64,000 nucleotides of DNA, taken from NCBI RefSeq assembly GCF_022919135.1, contig NZ_CP095049.1, positions 5,336,501-5,400,500 of the forward strand. The letters run 5' to 3'. Shown piece by piece: positions 34,455 through 43,390 of the stretch. The notes under the pieces were generated by a model that searched no databases, was not told where the DNA came from, and saw only the letters and a program-made list of their open reading frames with translations. Both the position numbers and the translations under genes were made by a program. Within the stretch, counting starts at the first letter, position 1; each line of letters starts with the position of its first letter. Source of the stretch: Hymenobacter cellulosivorans (GTDB taxonomy: Bacteria > Bacteroidota > Bacteroidia > Cytophagales > Hymenobacteraceae).

Positions 34455-35480
34455 ATGAACGACCGTCGTCTGCGGCTGCTGGGCATTCCGGTGCTGGCCG
34501 TGCTTATTGCCCTGCTCAACCTGCGCGAACTGCCCACCCGGCCGAACTTGGTTATGGTGCTGGTGCACCTGGCCGTGTCTCTGCTCTTTACGGCTACGCT
34601 TTGGCTAGGCACCAGCACCATCTGGAACCGGCTGCTACGCCGCTTTCCCCACGTCGACCAGACGCGGCGGCGGCTCTGGCTGCTCACCCTTCTGGGCGTG
34701 CTCTACACGGCCGCAGCCAGCGCGGCGCTGATGTCCTTTCTGCACCTGCTGCTACCGGCTTACTTTTTCCTGACGGTCCCGGACCTGTTCACCCAGATTA
34801 CCTTCAACCTGATTCCGACGGTGCTAGTGATGATGCTCTACGAAAGCATCCACTTCTTTGAGCAGTGGGAACACAACGTGCGCCGGGCCGAGCAGCTCAC
34901 CCAGGCCGGGGTGCAAAGCCAGCTCGAAGCCCTGCAAAACCAGCTCGACCCGCACTTTCTCTTCAACAGCCTCAACACCCTGGCCGCCCTCATCGACGAA
35001 GCCAACCGGCCCGCTCAGGAGTTTGTGGAGCAGCTGGCCGACGTGTACCGCTACGTGCTGCTGAGCCGGGAAAAAGCCACCGTCCCGCTCGGCGAGGAGC
35101 TGGCCTTTGTGGAAACCTACGTGGCCCTGCAAAAAACCCGCTTCCGCGACAATCTACAGGTCAACCAGCAGATTCCGGCCCCGCTGCTGGCCCGGCAGGT
35201 AGCCCCGCTCAGCGTGCAGCTGCTGGTCGAAAACGCGCTGAAGCACAACGTCGTGAGTCGGGAGCACCCGCTAGACATCCATATTTCGGCCGACGAAGCC
35301 AGCGGCTATCTTGTGGTGCAGAACACGTTCCGGCCCCGCGCCGCCGGGCTGGGCCCCAGTACCGGCCTGGGGTTGCAAAACACCCGGCACCGCTACGAGC
35401 TGCTGCAAGCCCCGCGGCCGGTGCGCATCGAAGCCACCGACGCGGCCTTTACGGTGTATCTGCCTCTGCTGTCGGCTTAG
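34455..35480 (+). CDS. LytS-type sensor histidine kinase
   Basis: A 341-residue kinase from the ATG at 34455 (MNDRRLRLLGIP). It has four predicted membrane segments in the first 130 residues, a short coiled linker, then the His_kinase domain with the phospho-acceptor in QLDPHFLFNSLNTL. The ATPase part carries LLVENALKHN and GLGLQNTRHRY. It is the partner type for LytTR regulators. The regulator at 36023 is two genes downstream and probably its partner. Confidence 0.9.
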   Translation: MNDRRLRLLGIPVLAVLIALLNLRELPTRPNLVMVLVHLAVSLLFTATLWLGTSTIWNRLLRRFPHVDQTRRRLWLLTLLGVLYTAAASAALMSFLHLLLPAYFFLTVPDLFTQITFNLIPTVLVMMLYESIHFFEQWEHNVRRAEQLTQAGVQSQLEALQNQLDPHFLFNSLNTLAALIDEANRPAQEFVEQLADVYRYVLLSREKATVPLGEELAFVETYVALQKTRFRDNLQVNQQIPAPLLARQVAPLSVQLLVENALKHNVVSREHPLDIHISADEASGYLVVQNTFRPRAAGLGPSTGLGLQNTRHRYELLQAPRPVRIEATDAAFTVYLPLLSA

Positions 35481-35512
35481 CCTTTTCCGTCATTCGCTTT
35501 GCCTGTTCCGCT

Positions 35513-35968
35513 ATGAAACCCTTAGTTGTCCTGCTGACCGTTTTCGGCGTCTTGGTGCTGGGCGCGTATCTGCTTACCGGCCGCGGACACGCCGCCCTGG
35601 CCGGCAACGGGGCCATGGCCGCCATGCTGCTCTTCACCGGGGCCGGGCACTTTGCCTTTACCCAGGGCATGATGCAGATGCTGCCGAGTTTTGTTCCGGC
35701 CCGCAAAGCGGTAGTTTGGCTCACCGGAGTTCTGGAAATGGTGGCAGCCATTGCTTTGCTGGTGCCGGCTTTGCGCCCTACCACGGGCTGGCTGCTCATC
35801 GGGTTTTTCGTGTTGATTTTGCCAGCTAATATTCACGCGGCCCGGCACCGGCTCAACTACCAAACCGGAACGCAAGACGGTCCGGGCCCGGCGTATCTGT
35901 GGTTCCGCATTCCGCTGCAGCTGCTCTTTATTGACTGGGTCTGGTACTTTGCCATCTACCTTCGCTGA
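35513..35968 (+). CDS. DoxX-like membrane protein
   Basis: A 151-residue protein with four hydrophobic segments, and GHFAFTQGMMQMLPSFVP and TGVLEMVAAIALLVP, typical of the DoxX/DoxD family. These proteins are often linked to thiol or oxidative stress. It sits between the LytS kinase and LytTR regulator genes and may be part of what the pair controls or senses (inference). Confidence 0.75.
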   Translation: MKPLVVLLTVFGVLVLGAYLLTGRGHAALAGNGAMAAMLLFTGAGHFAFTQGMMQMLPSFVPARKAVVWLTGVLEMVAAIALLVPALRPTTGWLLIGFFVLILPANIHAARHRLNYQTGTQDGPGPAYLWFRIPLQLLFIDWVWYFAIYLR

Positions 35969-36022
35969 GCCCAGCGACAATTAGCCTAGCTTGCTGGCCG
36001 GGCCCTCTTTTTTGCTTTCCAT

Positions 36023-36781
36023 ATGACTGTTCTGCTGCTCGAAGACGAGTACCCGGCCGCCGAGCGGCTCCAGCGCCTGCTGCTCCAGGCCGCACCCGAA
36101 GCCCAGGTAGCGGCCGTACTCGACACCGTAGCCGGGGCCGTAGCCTGGCTCACTGCCAACCCTGCCCCCGAGCTTATCATCTCCGATATTCAGCTAGCCG
36201 ACGGCCTCAGTCTCGACGTGTTCGACCAGCTGGTGGTGCGCAGCCCGGTCATTTTTGCCACGGCCTATGACGCGTATGCCCTGCGCGCTTTCAAGGCCAA
36301 CAGCATTGATTACCTGCTCAAGCCCATTAAGCTAACCGAGCTGCGGGCGGCCCTGGACAAGCTGCGCGACTGGCAGCAGCCCGCCGCCCCGGCCCGGCAG
36401 CTGGAAAGCCTGCGCGACAGTTTGCCCCGGGCTGAGCGGCAGTACAAAACCCGCTTTCTGGTGCGCAGCGGCGAACAGCTTCTGCCCCTGCCCGCTGGGG
36501 CGGTGGCCTGGTTCCAAAGCCGCCACGAAGTCACGACGCTGGTAGCAACTGACGGCCGCCGCTACGTGGTTGATTACACGCTGGAGCAGTTGGAAAGCCT
36601 GCTCGACCCTAGCCACTTTTTCCGCCTCAACCGCCAATACCTTGCGCATTTGCAAGCCGTGCAGCGCCTTCACCCCCACTTCAACGGCAAGCTCAAGCTC
36701 GACCTCTCCCCCGCTCCCAGTGAGGAAGTTATGGTCAGCAAGGAGAAGGCCGGCGCGTTTAAAAATTGGCTGGAGGGATGA
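36023..36781 (+). CDS. LytTR-family response regulator
   Basis: A 252-residue regulator. The receiver domain (about 1-115) has the acidic cluster LLEDE, the phosphorylation Asp in LIISDIQLADG, and the conserved FATAYDAYALRAFKANSIDYLLKPI. The LytTR DNA-binding domain (about 145-250) has VRSGEQLLPLPAGAVAWF and RLNRQYLAHLQAV. It presumably pairs with the kinase at 34455 and binds direct repeats upstream of target genes. Confidence 0.92.
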   Translation: MTVLLLEDEYPAAERLQRLLLQAAPEAQVAAVLDTVAGAVAWLTANPAPELIISDIQLADGLSLDVFDQLVVRSPVIFATAYDAYALRAFKANSIDYLLKPIKLTELRAALDKLRDWQQPAAPARQLESLRDSLPRAERQYKTRFLVRSGEQLLPLPAGAVAWFQSRHEVTTLVATDGRRYVVDYTLEQLESLLDPSHFFRLNRQYLAHLQAVQRLHPHFNGKLKLDLSPAPSEEVMVSKEKAGAFKNWLEG

Positions 36782-36795
36782 GGGGTAATGCTCCC

Positions 36796-36977
36796 TGTGG
36801 CCTTACGAGCGTAGCGAAGCCATCCGTCCTGTGAGCTGTACGGAGGGTTCTAATGTGAAAAACCCCTTCCTACACCCGGTAGCAAGGGGCTTTCTAGTCA
36901 AAGCTCATTTTGTACTGCGCAGAGGACGGATGAACGACGCTTGATGTGCGGAAAGTCGTGCCTCCTGGCAAGGACAC
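36796..36977 (-). repeat. MITE-like repeat, copy 1 (reverse orientation)
   Basis: About 182 bases whose reverse complement aligns with copies at 45424 and 51627. The ends resemble TGTCCTTGCGAGG inverted repeats. The middle holds a hairpin around AAACCCCTTCCTAC / GTAGCAAGGGGCTTTC. It lies between the two LytTR regulator genes. Confidence 0.7.
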
Positions 36978-37009
36978 ATTCCTCACATGAGCACCTCAGC
37001 CCACTACCC

Positions 37010-37789
37010 TTACCGCTCCAGCCAGGCGCGAAAGGCAGGAACTCTTTCCCGGCTGATAAGTACGTCGCCTTCGGGGGCAGCGGGGGTGAGCACGGTTTTC
37101 AGGCGGCTGTTGGTGTAGTGAATAATGTCCTGGATAGCGTCGTGCTGCACGTAGTAGGCCCGGTTGAGGCGGAAAAACTGCCGCGGGTCCAGGAGTTTTT
37201 CCAGCTGCTCCAGGGTCTGGTCCACCACGAAGCGGCGGTTTTCGCGGGTTTGCAGGAAGGTGGCCTTTTCCAGGCTGAAAAAGTAGCTGATGCTTTCTAC
37301 CGGAATCACCTTCAGGTGCTCCCCAACTTTGACCACGAACTGCTTTTTGTACTGATTCTGAGGCTGTAGCTGCTGCAGTACCTGGTTCAGCAGGCCCGCG
37401 TCGAACGTTGGAGCCGGCGCAGCCGTTGCCCGCTGCAGACTCTGAAGCTTGTGCAAAGCGGCCTGCAGCTCGTCCTCGTCAATGGGCTTGAGCAGGTAGT
37501 CGATGCTGTTGACCTTGAAAGCGCGCAGGGCGTAGGCATCGTAGGCCGTGGTGAAGATAACCGGGCAGCGTACCTCGGCTTTTTCAAACAGCTCGAAGCT
37601 CAGGCCATCGGAGAGGTGAATGTCCAGAAACAACACGTCGGGCGGCGTGGCGGCCGTTTGGAGCAGCACCACGGCGGCTTCCACCGAGTCGGCAGTGGCG
37701 CGCACCTCCACCGGCGGGTTCTGGCGGCGCAGCAGGTCCGTCAGGCGCTTGGCTGCCAGCGGCTCATCTTCAATGACGAAGGCATTCAT
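37010..37789 (-). CDS. LytTR-family response regulator (second set)
   Basis: A 259-residue regulator from the ATG at 37789 (MNAFVIEDEPLAAKRL). The phosphorylation Asp is in VLFLDIHLSDG. FTTAYDAYALRAFKVNSIDYLLKPID ends the receiver. The LytTR domain follows (about 155-257), with VKVGEHLKVIPVESISYF and RLNRAYYVQHDAI. It is very similar in style to the regulator at 36023 and lies convergent to it. The partner kinase is probably at 38881, beyond two small genes on the same strand. Confidence 0.92.
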   Translation of the reverse strand: MNAFVIEDEPLAAKRLTDLLRRQNPPVEVRATADSVEAAVVLLQTAATPPDVLFLDIHLSDGLSFELFEKAEVRCPVIFTTAYDAYALRAFKVNSIDYLLKPIDEDELQAALHKLQSLQRATAAPAPTFDAGLLNQVLQQLQPQNQYKKQFVVKVGEHLKVIPVESISYFFSLEKATFLQTRENRRFVVDQTLEQLEKLLDPRQFFRLNRAYYVQHDAIQDIIHYTNSRLKTVLTPAAPEGDVLISRERVPAFRAWLER

Positions 37790-37955
37790 ACTTTTTAATG
37801 TGCTAATGAGAAGCAGATGAACTGACAGGGGAACAGTGCAGGCATACACAGCAGGGCTCACTGCACTGCTATCGGCTCTATTCTGGTTACAACGCAGCCA
37901 ACAAACATCACAGCATGGTAAGTGGTGGACTATATTAGCGCCAGCACTCCAGCGC

Positions 37956-38327
37956 TTATGCTAACTCTTTCAGTGCCGGTGCCGTCTGCTGGCGGATAAG
38001 TCCGATAGCAGGAATAAGAGCTAGCCACATGCCACTGACGGGCATCACGGCCACCCCGACCACGGTCATGGCCAATAGCCCCCAGCCTAAAAATGCTGGT
38101 AGCCGGCTCCCCTGCGCCTCGCACCAGTCAATCAAGGCGCCCAACAACAAGACCACAAATCCAAAGAAAAGAAACCAGTAAGCGGCTTCGCGCTGAAGCT
38201 GTCGATTTACGGTATTCAACAGGCCTTCCCGAACAAGCGCCGCCCAAATCGGGCTAAAAACCATTATTGCAAAAACCGTATGCAGCAGCCCGATGCCTAT
38301 CAGGGTCCGACCAATCCAACGCTTCAT
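37956..38327 (-). CDS. DUF6463 family small membrane protein
   Basis: A 123-residue protein with four hydrophobic segments: residues about 8-27, 50-68, 78-94 and 98-112. Motifs include IGLLHTVFAIMVFSP and GFVVLLLGALIDW. This resembles DUF6463 membrane proteins of Bacteroidota. Function unknown. It lies between the second LytTR regulator and a small secreted protein gene on the same strand. Confidence 0.7.
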   Translation of the reverse strand: MKRWIGRTLIGIGLLHTVFAIMVFSPIWAALVREGLLNTVNRQLQREAAYWFLFFGFVVLLLGALIDWCEAQGSRLPAFLGWGLLAMTVVGVAVMPVSGMWLALIPAIGLIRQQTAPALKELA

Positions 38328-38424
38328 AGTATCTGAAATTTGGAATATTCGGTCAAATATACTCGCCTATTCCTCTGTTCTTGTTCCCTATAGCCATCAG
38401 GAAATCAAAACAAGAGTATGTATT

Positions 38425-38826
38425 TTATTTAGAGGGGTAGAAGCCCTCCAGCCGCCACTTTCCTTCCTGGTAGTGAAGCTCAAAGCCCGATGGGTAACAT
38501 CCGGCTTCAGGATCGAGCCGGCCCACTTCCAGGTATGCCTCCGTCGGGCCGGTAAGATGTAGAGTCAATGGGGAATGCCTTGTTATTTCCGCCCAACATC
38601 GAAGCTTCTCAGCGTGCTCTGTTGTCTTGGCTTCGCCCACCAAGGAAGCAAAGGCGGTTTCGCTCATCAGCGCCTTTGTCGCCGACAGCGGTCCGGTTTC
38701 CATCTGAGTCAGTAGCGCGTACCAGGCACGCACAACCTCTTGCTCCTTGGAATCTGGCGTTTGCCCAAAAGCACGGCTGCAGCTAAGAAAAACCAGCAGT
38801 ACAGCTACCCACACGTATTCTTTCAT
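38425..38826 (-). CDS. Hypothetical small secreted protein
   Basis: A 133-residue protein from the ATG at 38826, with signal peptide MKEYVWVAVLLVFLSCSRAFG (cleavage near GQ). The mature domain (EQEVVRAWYALLTQMETG, YLEVGRLDPEAGCYPSGFELHY) looks like a small NTF2-like or DUF-type periplasmic domain; not certain. It contains a cysteine near residue 16 that could be a lipobox. It is AT-richer than its neighbours. Confidence 0.65.
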   Translation of the reverse strand: MKEYVWVAVLLVFLSCSRAFGQTPDSKEQEVVRAWYALLTQMETGPLSATKALMSETAFASLVGEAKTTEHAEKLRCWAEITRHSPLTLHLTGPTEAYLEVGRLDPEAGCYPSGFELHYQEGKWRLEGFYPSK

Positions 38827-38880
38827 ATTGCGACACTTTATCAAACGGAAGCTATAAGTAGCTCATCAGCACATCAATAA

Positions 38881-39945
38881 TCACATCAAACTCAGCACTG
38901 GCAAGGTTACAACAAACTCCTGCTCGGTGCGCTCTATGCGCACGGGTTCGGCGGTCAGGTGGGCGTAGCGGGCTGTCAGGTTGGGCAGGCCGATGCCCAT
39001 TGACTCGCCGGGCGCGAGGCGGCGCGGGCGCAGCGTGTTGCTAACCGTCAGGTGCTTGCCGGCCTCGTCCAGGGTGATGCGCAGGTACAGGGGCTGACTG
39101 ACGCTGGCGGCATTGTGCTTGAGGGCATTTTCCAGCAGCAACTGCAGGCTCAGGGGCGGCACTACGACGTTGCTAGGCACTTCGCGCAGCTCGGGCAGCT
39201 CCACGTGCAGGGCCTCGCCGTAGCGGATGTTTTGCAGGAACAGGTAGGACTTGGCAAAATCCAGCTCGTCGGCCAGGGGCACTACTTCACGCTGCCGGGC
39301 ATCGAGTACGTAGCGGTATACTTGCGAGAGTTGGCGGATAAAGCGCACGGCCAGTTTGGGCTCCTCCTCTACCAGAGACGTCAAGGCGTTCAGGGCGTTG
39401 AACATGAAGTGCGGGTCGAGCTGCTGGCGCAGGGACTCAGCTTCGGCCTGGGCCATTTCCTTCTGCAGCCGCTCGTTGCGCACCAGGGCCTCGCGCCACC
39501 CCAGCAAAAACGAGCGGCTGTGCAAAAACAGCGAAATCATGGCCGTAGTGGCCAGCGGAAAAAAGTAAGCCCCGGCCCGCCGCAGTGCCCATAGCTCAGT
39601 CAGACTACGGTGCTGATAAAGCAGAATCAGCGTCTGGACCAGCACAATCACCACGAACGAACCACCCAATGACACCAGAACGGTATAGGTCAGGCGCTTG
39701 CCGGGCGCCTGTTTCCAGCCCACGTACTTATCCAGCCAGTCGACGGCATAGCCATTGGTCAGCCACAGCCCCAGGGTATACATGGAGGTGAACCCGAAGT
39801 TGACCAGCAGATCCTGGGGGCTATGCAGGTGCTCCAGGCTCGTGAAAAAGCTGATGATAATCGATATGGCCAGCAGCCGTAGCAGGAGGCGCAGCCAGGG
39901 GCGCGGGGCCCGCAGCGGCGGCATAGTCGGGGCGTGGTCGGACAT
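38881..39945 (-). CDS. LytS-type sensor histidine kinase (second set)
   Basis: A 354-residue kinase from the ATG at 39945 (MSDHAPTMPPLRAPRP). It has about four membrane segments to residue 150 and a short coiled linker. The His_kinase domain carries QQLDPHFMFNALNALTSL and the ATPase motif LLLENALKHNAASVS. It is probably the partner of the LytTR regulator at 37010. It is 155 bases downstream of the TPR-like gene on the same strand. Confidence 0.9.
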   Translation of the reverse strand: MSDHAPTMPPLRAPRPWLRLLLRLLAISIIISFFTSLEHLHSPQDLLVNFGFTSMYTLGLWLTNGYAVDWLDKYVGWKQAPGKRLTYTVLVSLGGSFVVIVLVQTLILLYQHRSLTELWALRRAGAYFFPLATTAMISLFLHSRSFLLGWREALVRNERLQKEMAQAEAESLRQQLDPHFMFNALNALTSLVEEEPKLAVRFIRQLSQVYRYVLDARQREVVPLADELDFAKSYLFLQNIRYGEALHVELPELREVPSNVVVPPLSLQLLLENALKHNAASVSQPLYLRITLDEAGKHLTVSNTLRPRRLAPGESMGIGLPNLTARYAHLTAEPVRIERTEQEFVVTLPVLSLM

Positions 39946-40100
39946 ACGAAAAGCGGCAGCAAGCGGAAACAACGAAGAAAGCATGGCAAGATACGGGCTG
40001 ACGGCGAAGCAAGCAGCAGGAATACGGGTGGGCCAGGCAAGGCACTGCCCCGCCGGCTAACTGCTAAGCCAGGCGGGGCAGGGTAACGGGTGGCAGCGCC

Positions 40101-40820
40101 TTACTTAGCGGCCTGCGCAGGAGTGCCAGCCGGCTGGGCAGCATAGGACTTCAGGCGGCCCTGCAGCTGCCGCTCGCCCCAGTTGGGCATCAGCGGCGTA
40201 GCGGGCTTGAAGGCGGCGTAGCGGGCCTGGGCTTCCTCAAACACGGGCTTGGCCACATCGGGCCCGCCGCCGAACATCTTGGGCGTGAAGTATAGGTTGT
40301 TGCCTTCCACCAGGTAGATGCGGGGGTTAGCCGGATTCAGCTTTTTGGCCTGGGCCAGCGCGTCACGCACCATTCCCGAGTACTTCATGGAGCGGGCCAT
40401 GGGCGAGATTCCCAGGCGCGACTGATGAATGTAGGCCTGCAGTACCAGCAGCTCCGATTCGTCGCCGCCGAGCTTGCGGGCCTGGGCTAGGGCGGCTTCG
40501 GCCTGGTCGAGGTATTTGTCTTTCACGTCGCCGTCTTCCTTGCTCTGGAAGCTGATAATCAGGCGGCCGTAGGCCTGGTAGTACTGGGGCAGCCAGTCGG
40601 TGGGCACGGCGGCGGCGGCCCGCTCAAACTTGCTGACGATTTGCTGGAGTTGGGCTGGGTCGCCGGTGCTGTGCAGCTCCGTAATGGTGGCGGCCATCAT
40701 GTCGGCGTAGCCGGCCGGAGCGGCAGTAGCGGCAGTGGCGGCCGTTTTGGCGGCGGGCTGCTGGGCGGCGGCAGAGAAGCAAGCGGCGGTGAGGGCGAGG
40801 ATGAGGAGCGTGTTTTTCAT
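40101..40820 (-). CDS. Secreted TPR-like protein
   Basis: A 239-residue protein with a signal peptide (MKNTLLILALTAACFSAAA) and an Ala/Thr-rich linker. The rest is helical, with TPR-like repeats (WLPQYYQAYGRLIISF, LDQAEAALAQARKLG and LLVLQAYIHQSRLG). It contains MFGGGPDVAKPVFEEA. The family is widespread in Bacteroidota next to TonB receptors, but its role is unknown. Its promoter block is nearly identical to that of the upstream TonB receptor gene, so the two are likely co-regulated. Confidence 0.75.
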   Translation of the reverse strand: MKNTLLILALTAACFSAAAQQPAAKTAATAATAAPAGYADMMAATITELHSTGDPAQLQQIVSKFERAAAAVPTDWLPQYYQAYGRLIISFQSKEDGDVKDKYLDQAEAALAQARKLGGDESELLVLQAYIHQSRLGISPMARSMKYSGMVRDALAQAKKLNPANPRIYLVEGNNLYFTPKMFGGGPDVAKPVFEEAQARYAAFKPATPLMPNWGERQLQGRLKSYAAQPAGTPAQAAK

Positions 40821-40872
40821 GGCGAAAGAGGGATAAGGATGAAGGATTTCTGGTGAGGTGAAGGAGTATGGT

Positions 40873-40942
40873 CCAAAGGTGGCCGGTGGCGAGCGGGACT
40901 GAAACTAAAGGTTGCCGAAGCGTCAAATCAGGCGGATGAAGC
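40873..40942 (-). promoter_or_regulatory. Promoter block of the TPR-like gene, copy A
   Basis: On the minus strand CACCTTTG (from 40881 to 40874) is a near-match to the Bacteroidota -7 box TAnnTTTG. TTTC (40904 to 40901) lies exactly 19 bases upstream at the -33 position. The adjoining 36 bases are almost identical to copy B at 43232-43302. Confidence 0.65.
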
Positions 40943-40961
40943 GGCGTGGGACGGGACTGAG

Positions 40962-43210
40962 TTAGTCGGGGGCCACGGTAGTGTCGCCGGGGTTTTTCTT
41001 GTTGATGGAAATCAGCAGGGCCACGAACAGCATGCGGGGGCCGAGGGCAGCACGGCGGTGCTGGCGTACTGCCCGCTGGCGTCCTTGGTGGAGCTGTAGC
41101 GGTAGCCAAACACGTTCTGCCGGCCCAGCACGTTGGTGCAGCTCACGTGCACGATGGTGAAGTTGTTCCAGAGCTTGGTCAGGTAGCTGGCGCTGAGGCT
41201 CAGGTCCTGGAAGCTGGGCAGGCGGTCCTGGTTGTAGCCGTCGAGGCGGTTGGGGTTGTAGTAGGCCCGGGGACTGCTGTAGCTGTAGGTGGCCCCAAAC
41301 TGCGTGTGCATCTTACCGACCCAGTACTTGCCGACCACGGCCAGGTTGTGGCGGGCGGCAAAGGTGGGCACGGCCAGCACCGGGTCGAAGCGCTGCTGCC
41401 GGCGGGTGTCGATAAAGCCGTAGCTGATCCAGTAATCGGCATTTTTCACGGTCTTTTTGTCGCGCCAGAGCAGGTCTAGGCCACGGGCGTAGCCGGTGCC
41501 GGTGCTGCGGTAACTGGCCGGGTCGGCGTAGGTCACCTGCTGAGGGTTATACACGCCCTGCAGGTCGTAGCGCACAAGGTGGGCGTAGGTTTTGGAGTAG
41601 GCTTCCAGGCGCAGGGTACGGTTGTCGTGGCTGCGCAGGTAAGTCATTTGCAGGTGCTGGGCCCGCTCAAAGCGCAGGGCCGCGGGGTCGGCGGCGCGCA
41701 GCAGCAAATCAGATCCGGGGTTCTGGAAGAAGTAGCCCCAGGCACCGGAAAGCTGGCTTTTCTCGTTGAGCTGGTAGGCCAAGGCCAGGCGGGGCGCAGC
41801 GTTCCAGCGGCCCAGCACGGCCGAGTACTCGCCCCGACCACCCACACGGCCCACGATCTTGTTGCTGAGGGCAATGTCGGACTCGGCAAAGCCGGCCAGG
41901 CGCTGCTCGCTCTGGCCCAGGGTTTTGCTATAGGGCTCGGCCACGAAGCGCTGCTCGTTGCGCTGCACCAGGCCTTCCAAACCCACTTTCAGGTTCCAGT
42001 AGGCGCTGGCCGAGTCGTTGGTGAGCATCAGCCGGCCCACCAGGCTCTGCTCCAGCTCCTGCATGCTCTGCTCCCGGTGTTGCTGCGAGGCGGCGTCGCG
42101 GGTGGTGATGGCCGAAGTTTGGTTGTCGCGGGTGGCAGCCACGCCGGTTTGCACCGACCAGCCCCGCACCAGCGGGCTGCGGAACGTGGTATTCAGGTAG
42201 GTGTTGTTCGAGCTCAGGTTGACCGGCTGACCGCCTTCCCACTCGGCGTTGGGCTGCCGGGCCCCGATGCGCTGCTGGTTGTAGGCCCCGTACAGTTTAA
42301 GCATGCCCATTTCGCCGGTTTTCTGCCGCAAAGCCACCGAGCCGCCCCCCGACTCATAGGCCGTGAGCATGCGCTGGGGCACCAGGCCGAAGTAGGGCCG
42401 CATGTTCATATAATCCCCCGTGACGGCCACCGAGGCCCGCTCGAAGCGGTGCTGGTGCGAGAGGCTCAGGCTGCCCAACGACAGCAAGGAAATGCCGGTC
42501 TGAGTTTCCGGGGCCAGATCTTCCGAGGTCAGGGCAACTACTGCCGACAGGGCCTGTCCGTACTCGGCCGAGTAGCCGCCGGTGCTGAAGGCCATGCCCT
42601 TGAAGAGCATGGGCGAGAAGCGCCCCCGGGCCGGCATCCCCGATACGGCCGCATTGTAGGGGCTTTGCAGGGGCACCCCATCCAGGTACTGCCGGGTTTC
42701 GCCGGCCCCGCCGCCGCGCACAAACAGCTTGCCTTCTTCCCCGTTGCGGGTAGTGCCGGGCATGGTATTGAGGGCGCCGGCCACGTCGGCCGAGGCCCCA
42801 GCGGTGGTGACTACGTCGCGGGCCGAGAAGGTGGTGTTGCGCTTGGTGTCGCTGGCCTCGAAGGTGCCGGAGGTAATGACCACGTCGCCGAGCTGGTTGC
42901 GTACGGCCTTGAGGGTGATGGTAAAGCGCTGGGCCGTGCCGCTCAGGGCTACGGGCTGCTCCTGGAGCTGGTAGCCAAGCAGCGTGATGACCAGCGGCAG
43001 GGTACCGGTGCTGCGGGTGCTGAACGTGAAGCGGCCCAGCGAATCGGTGCTGGCCCCGTCGAAGGTGGTTTTCAGAAAGACGTTGGCGCCGGGCAAGGGC
43101 TGGCCGCTGGCGTCGCGGACGGTACCGCTAAGCGTGGTAGAAGTGGTTTGGCCTAGCGTGGTAAAGGCGGTAGTCAGGAATAGCAGTAGCAGGGGGAACA
43201 AACGTTTCAT
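40962..43210 (-). pseudogene. TonB-dependent receptor with a C-terminal frameshift
   Basis: A receptor starting at 43210 (MKRLFPLLLLFLTTAFTTLGQ). It has a carboxypeptidase-regulatory-like domain (LSGTVRDASGQPLPGANV), a TonB plug and a barrel of about 700 residues. Its continuous frame stops at 41012 with a non-barrel tail (SAPACCSWPC). Restoring one base in the five-G run at 41036-41040 (plus strand) extends the frame to a stop at 40962, ending RMLFVALLISINKKNPG, a normal end for this kind of barrel. The lesion may be real or a sequencing error in a homopolymer. It heads a minus-strand set with the TPR-like gene. Confidence 0.75.
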
Positions 43211-43231
43211 GGGGCTAGCGGCGAAGTGATG

Positions 43232-43302
43232 CTCAAAGGTGAGCGGCGGCCGGCTCGGCTGAAACTAAAGGTTACTGAAGCGTCGGATCAGGGGGATGAA
43301 GT
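43232..43302 (-). promoter_or_regulatory. Promoter block of the TonB receptor gene, copy B
   Basis: On the minus strand CACCTTTG (43241 to 43234) is the -7 box. TTTC (43264 to 43261) lies 19 bases upstream. An upstream block with GAAACTAAAGGTT (plus strand, 43261-43273) and GATCAGGGGGATGAAG is shared with copy A. The spacing is identical in both copies. The expected RNA start is near 43227. Confidence 0.65.
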
Positions 43303-43390
43303 GTCGAATACCGGCCCGAACCGCCGGGCCGGCCCAACTTATCCGCTGGTTTCGCTACGTTGCCTTCCCCCTAGCCTCTTCTTTCCATCC

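Noticed and set aside
41579..43156. Antisense open frame across the TonB receptor
   Set aside because: Shadow of the receptor gene; Gly/His-rich translation without domains.
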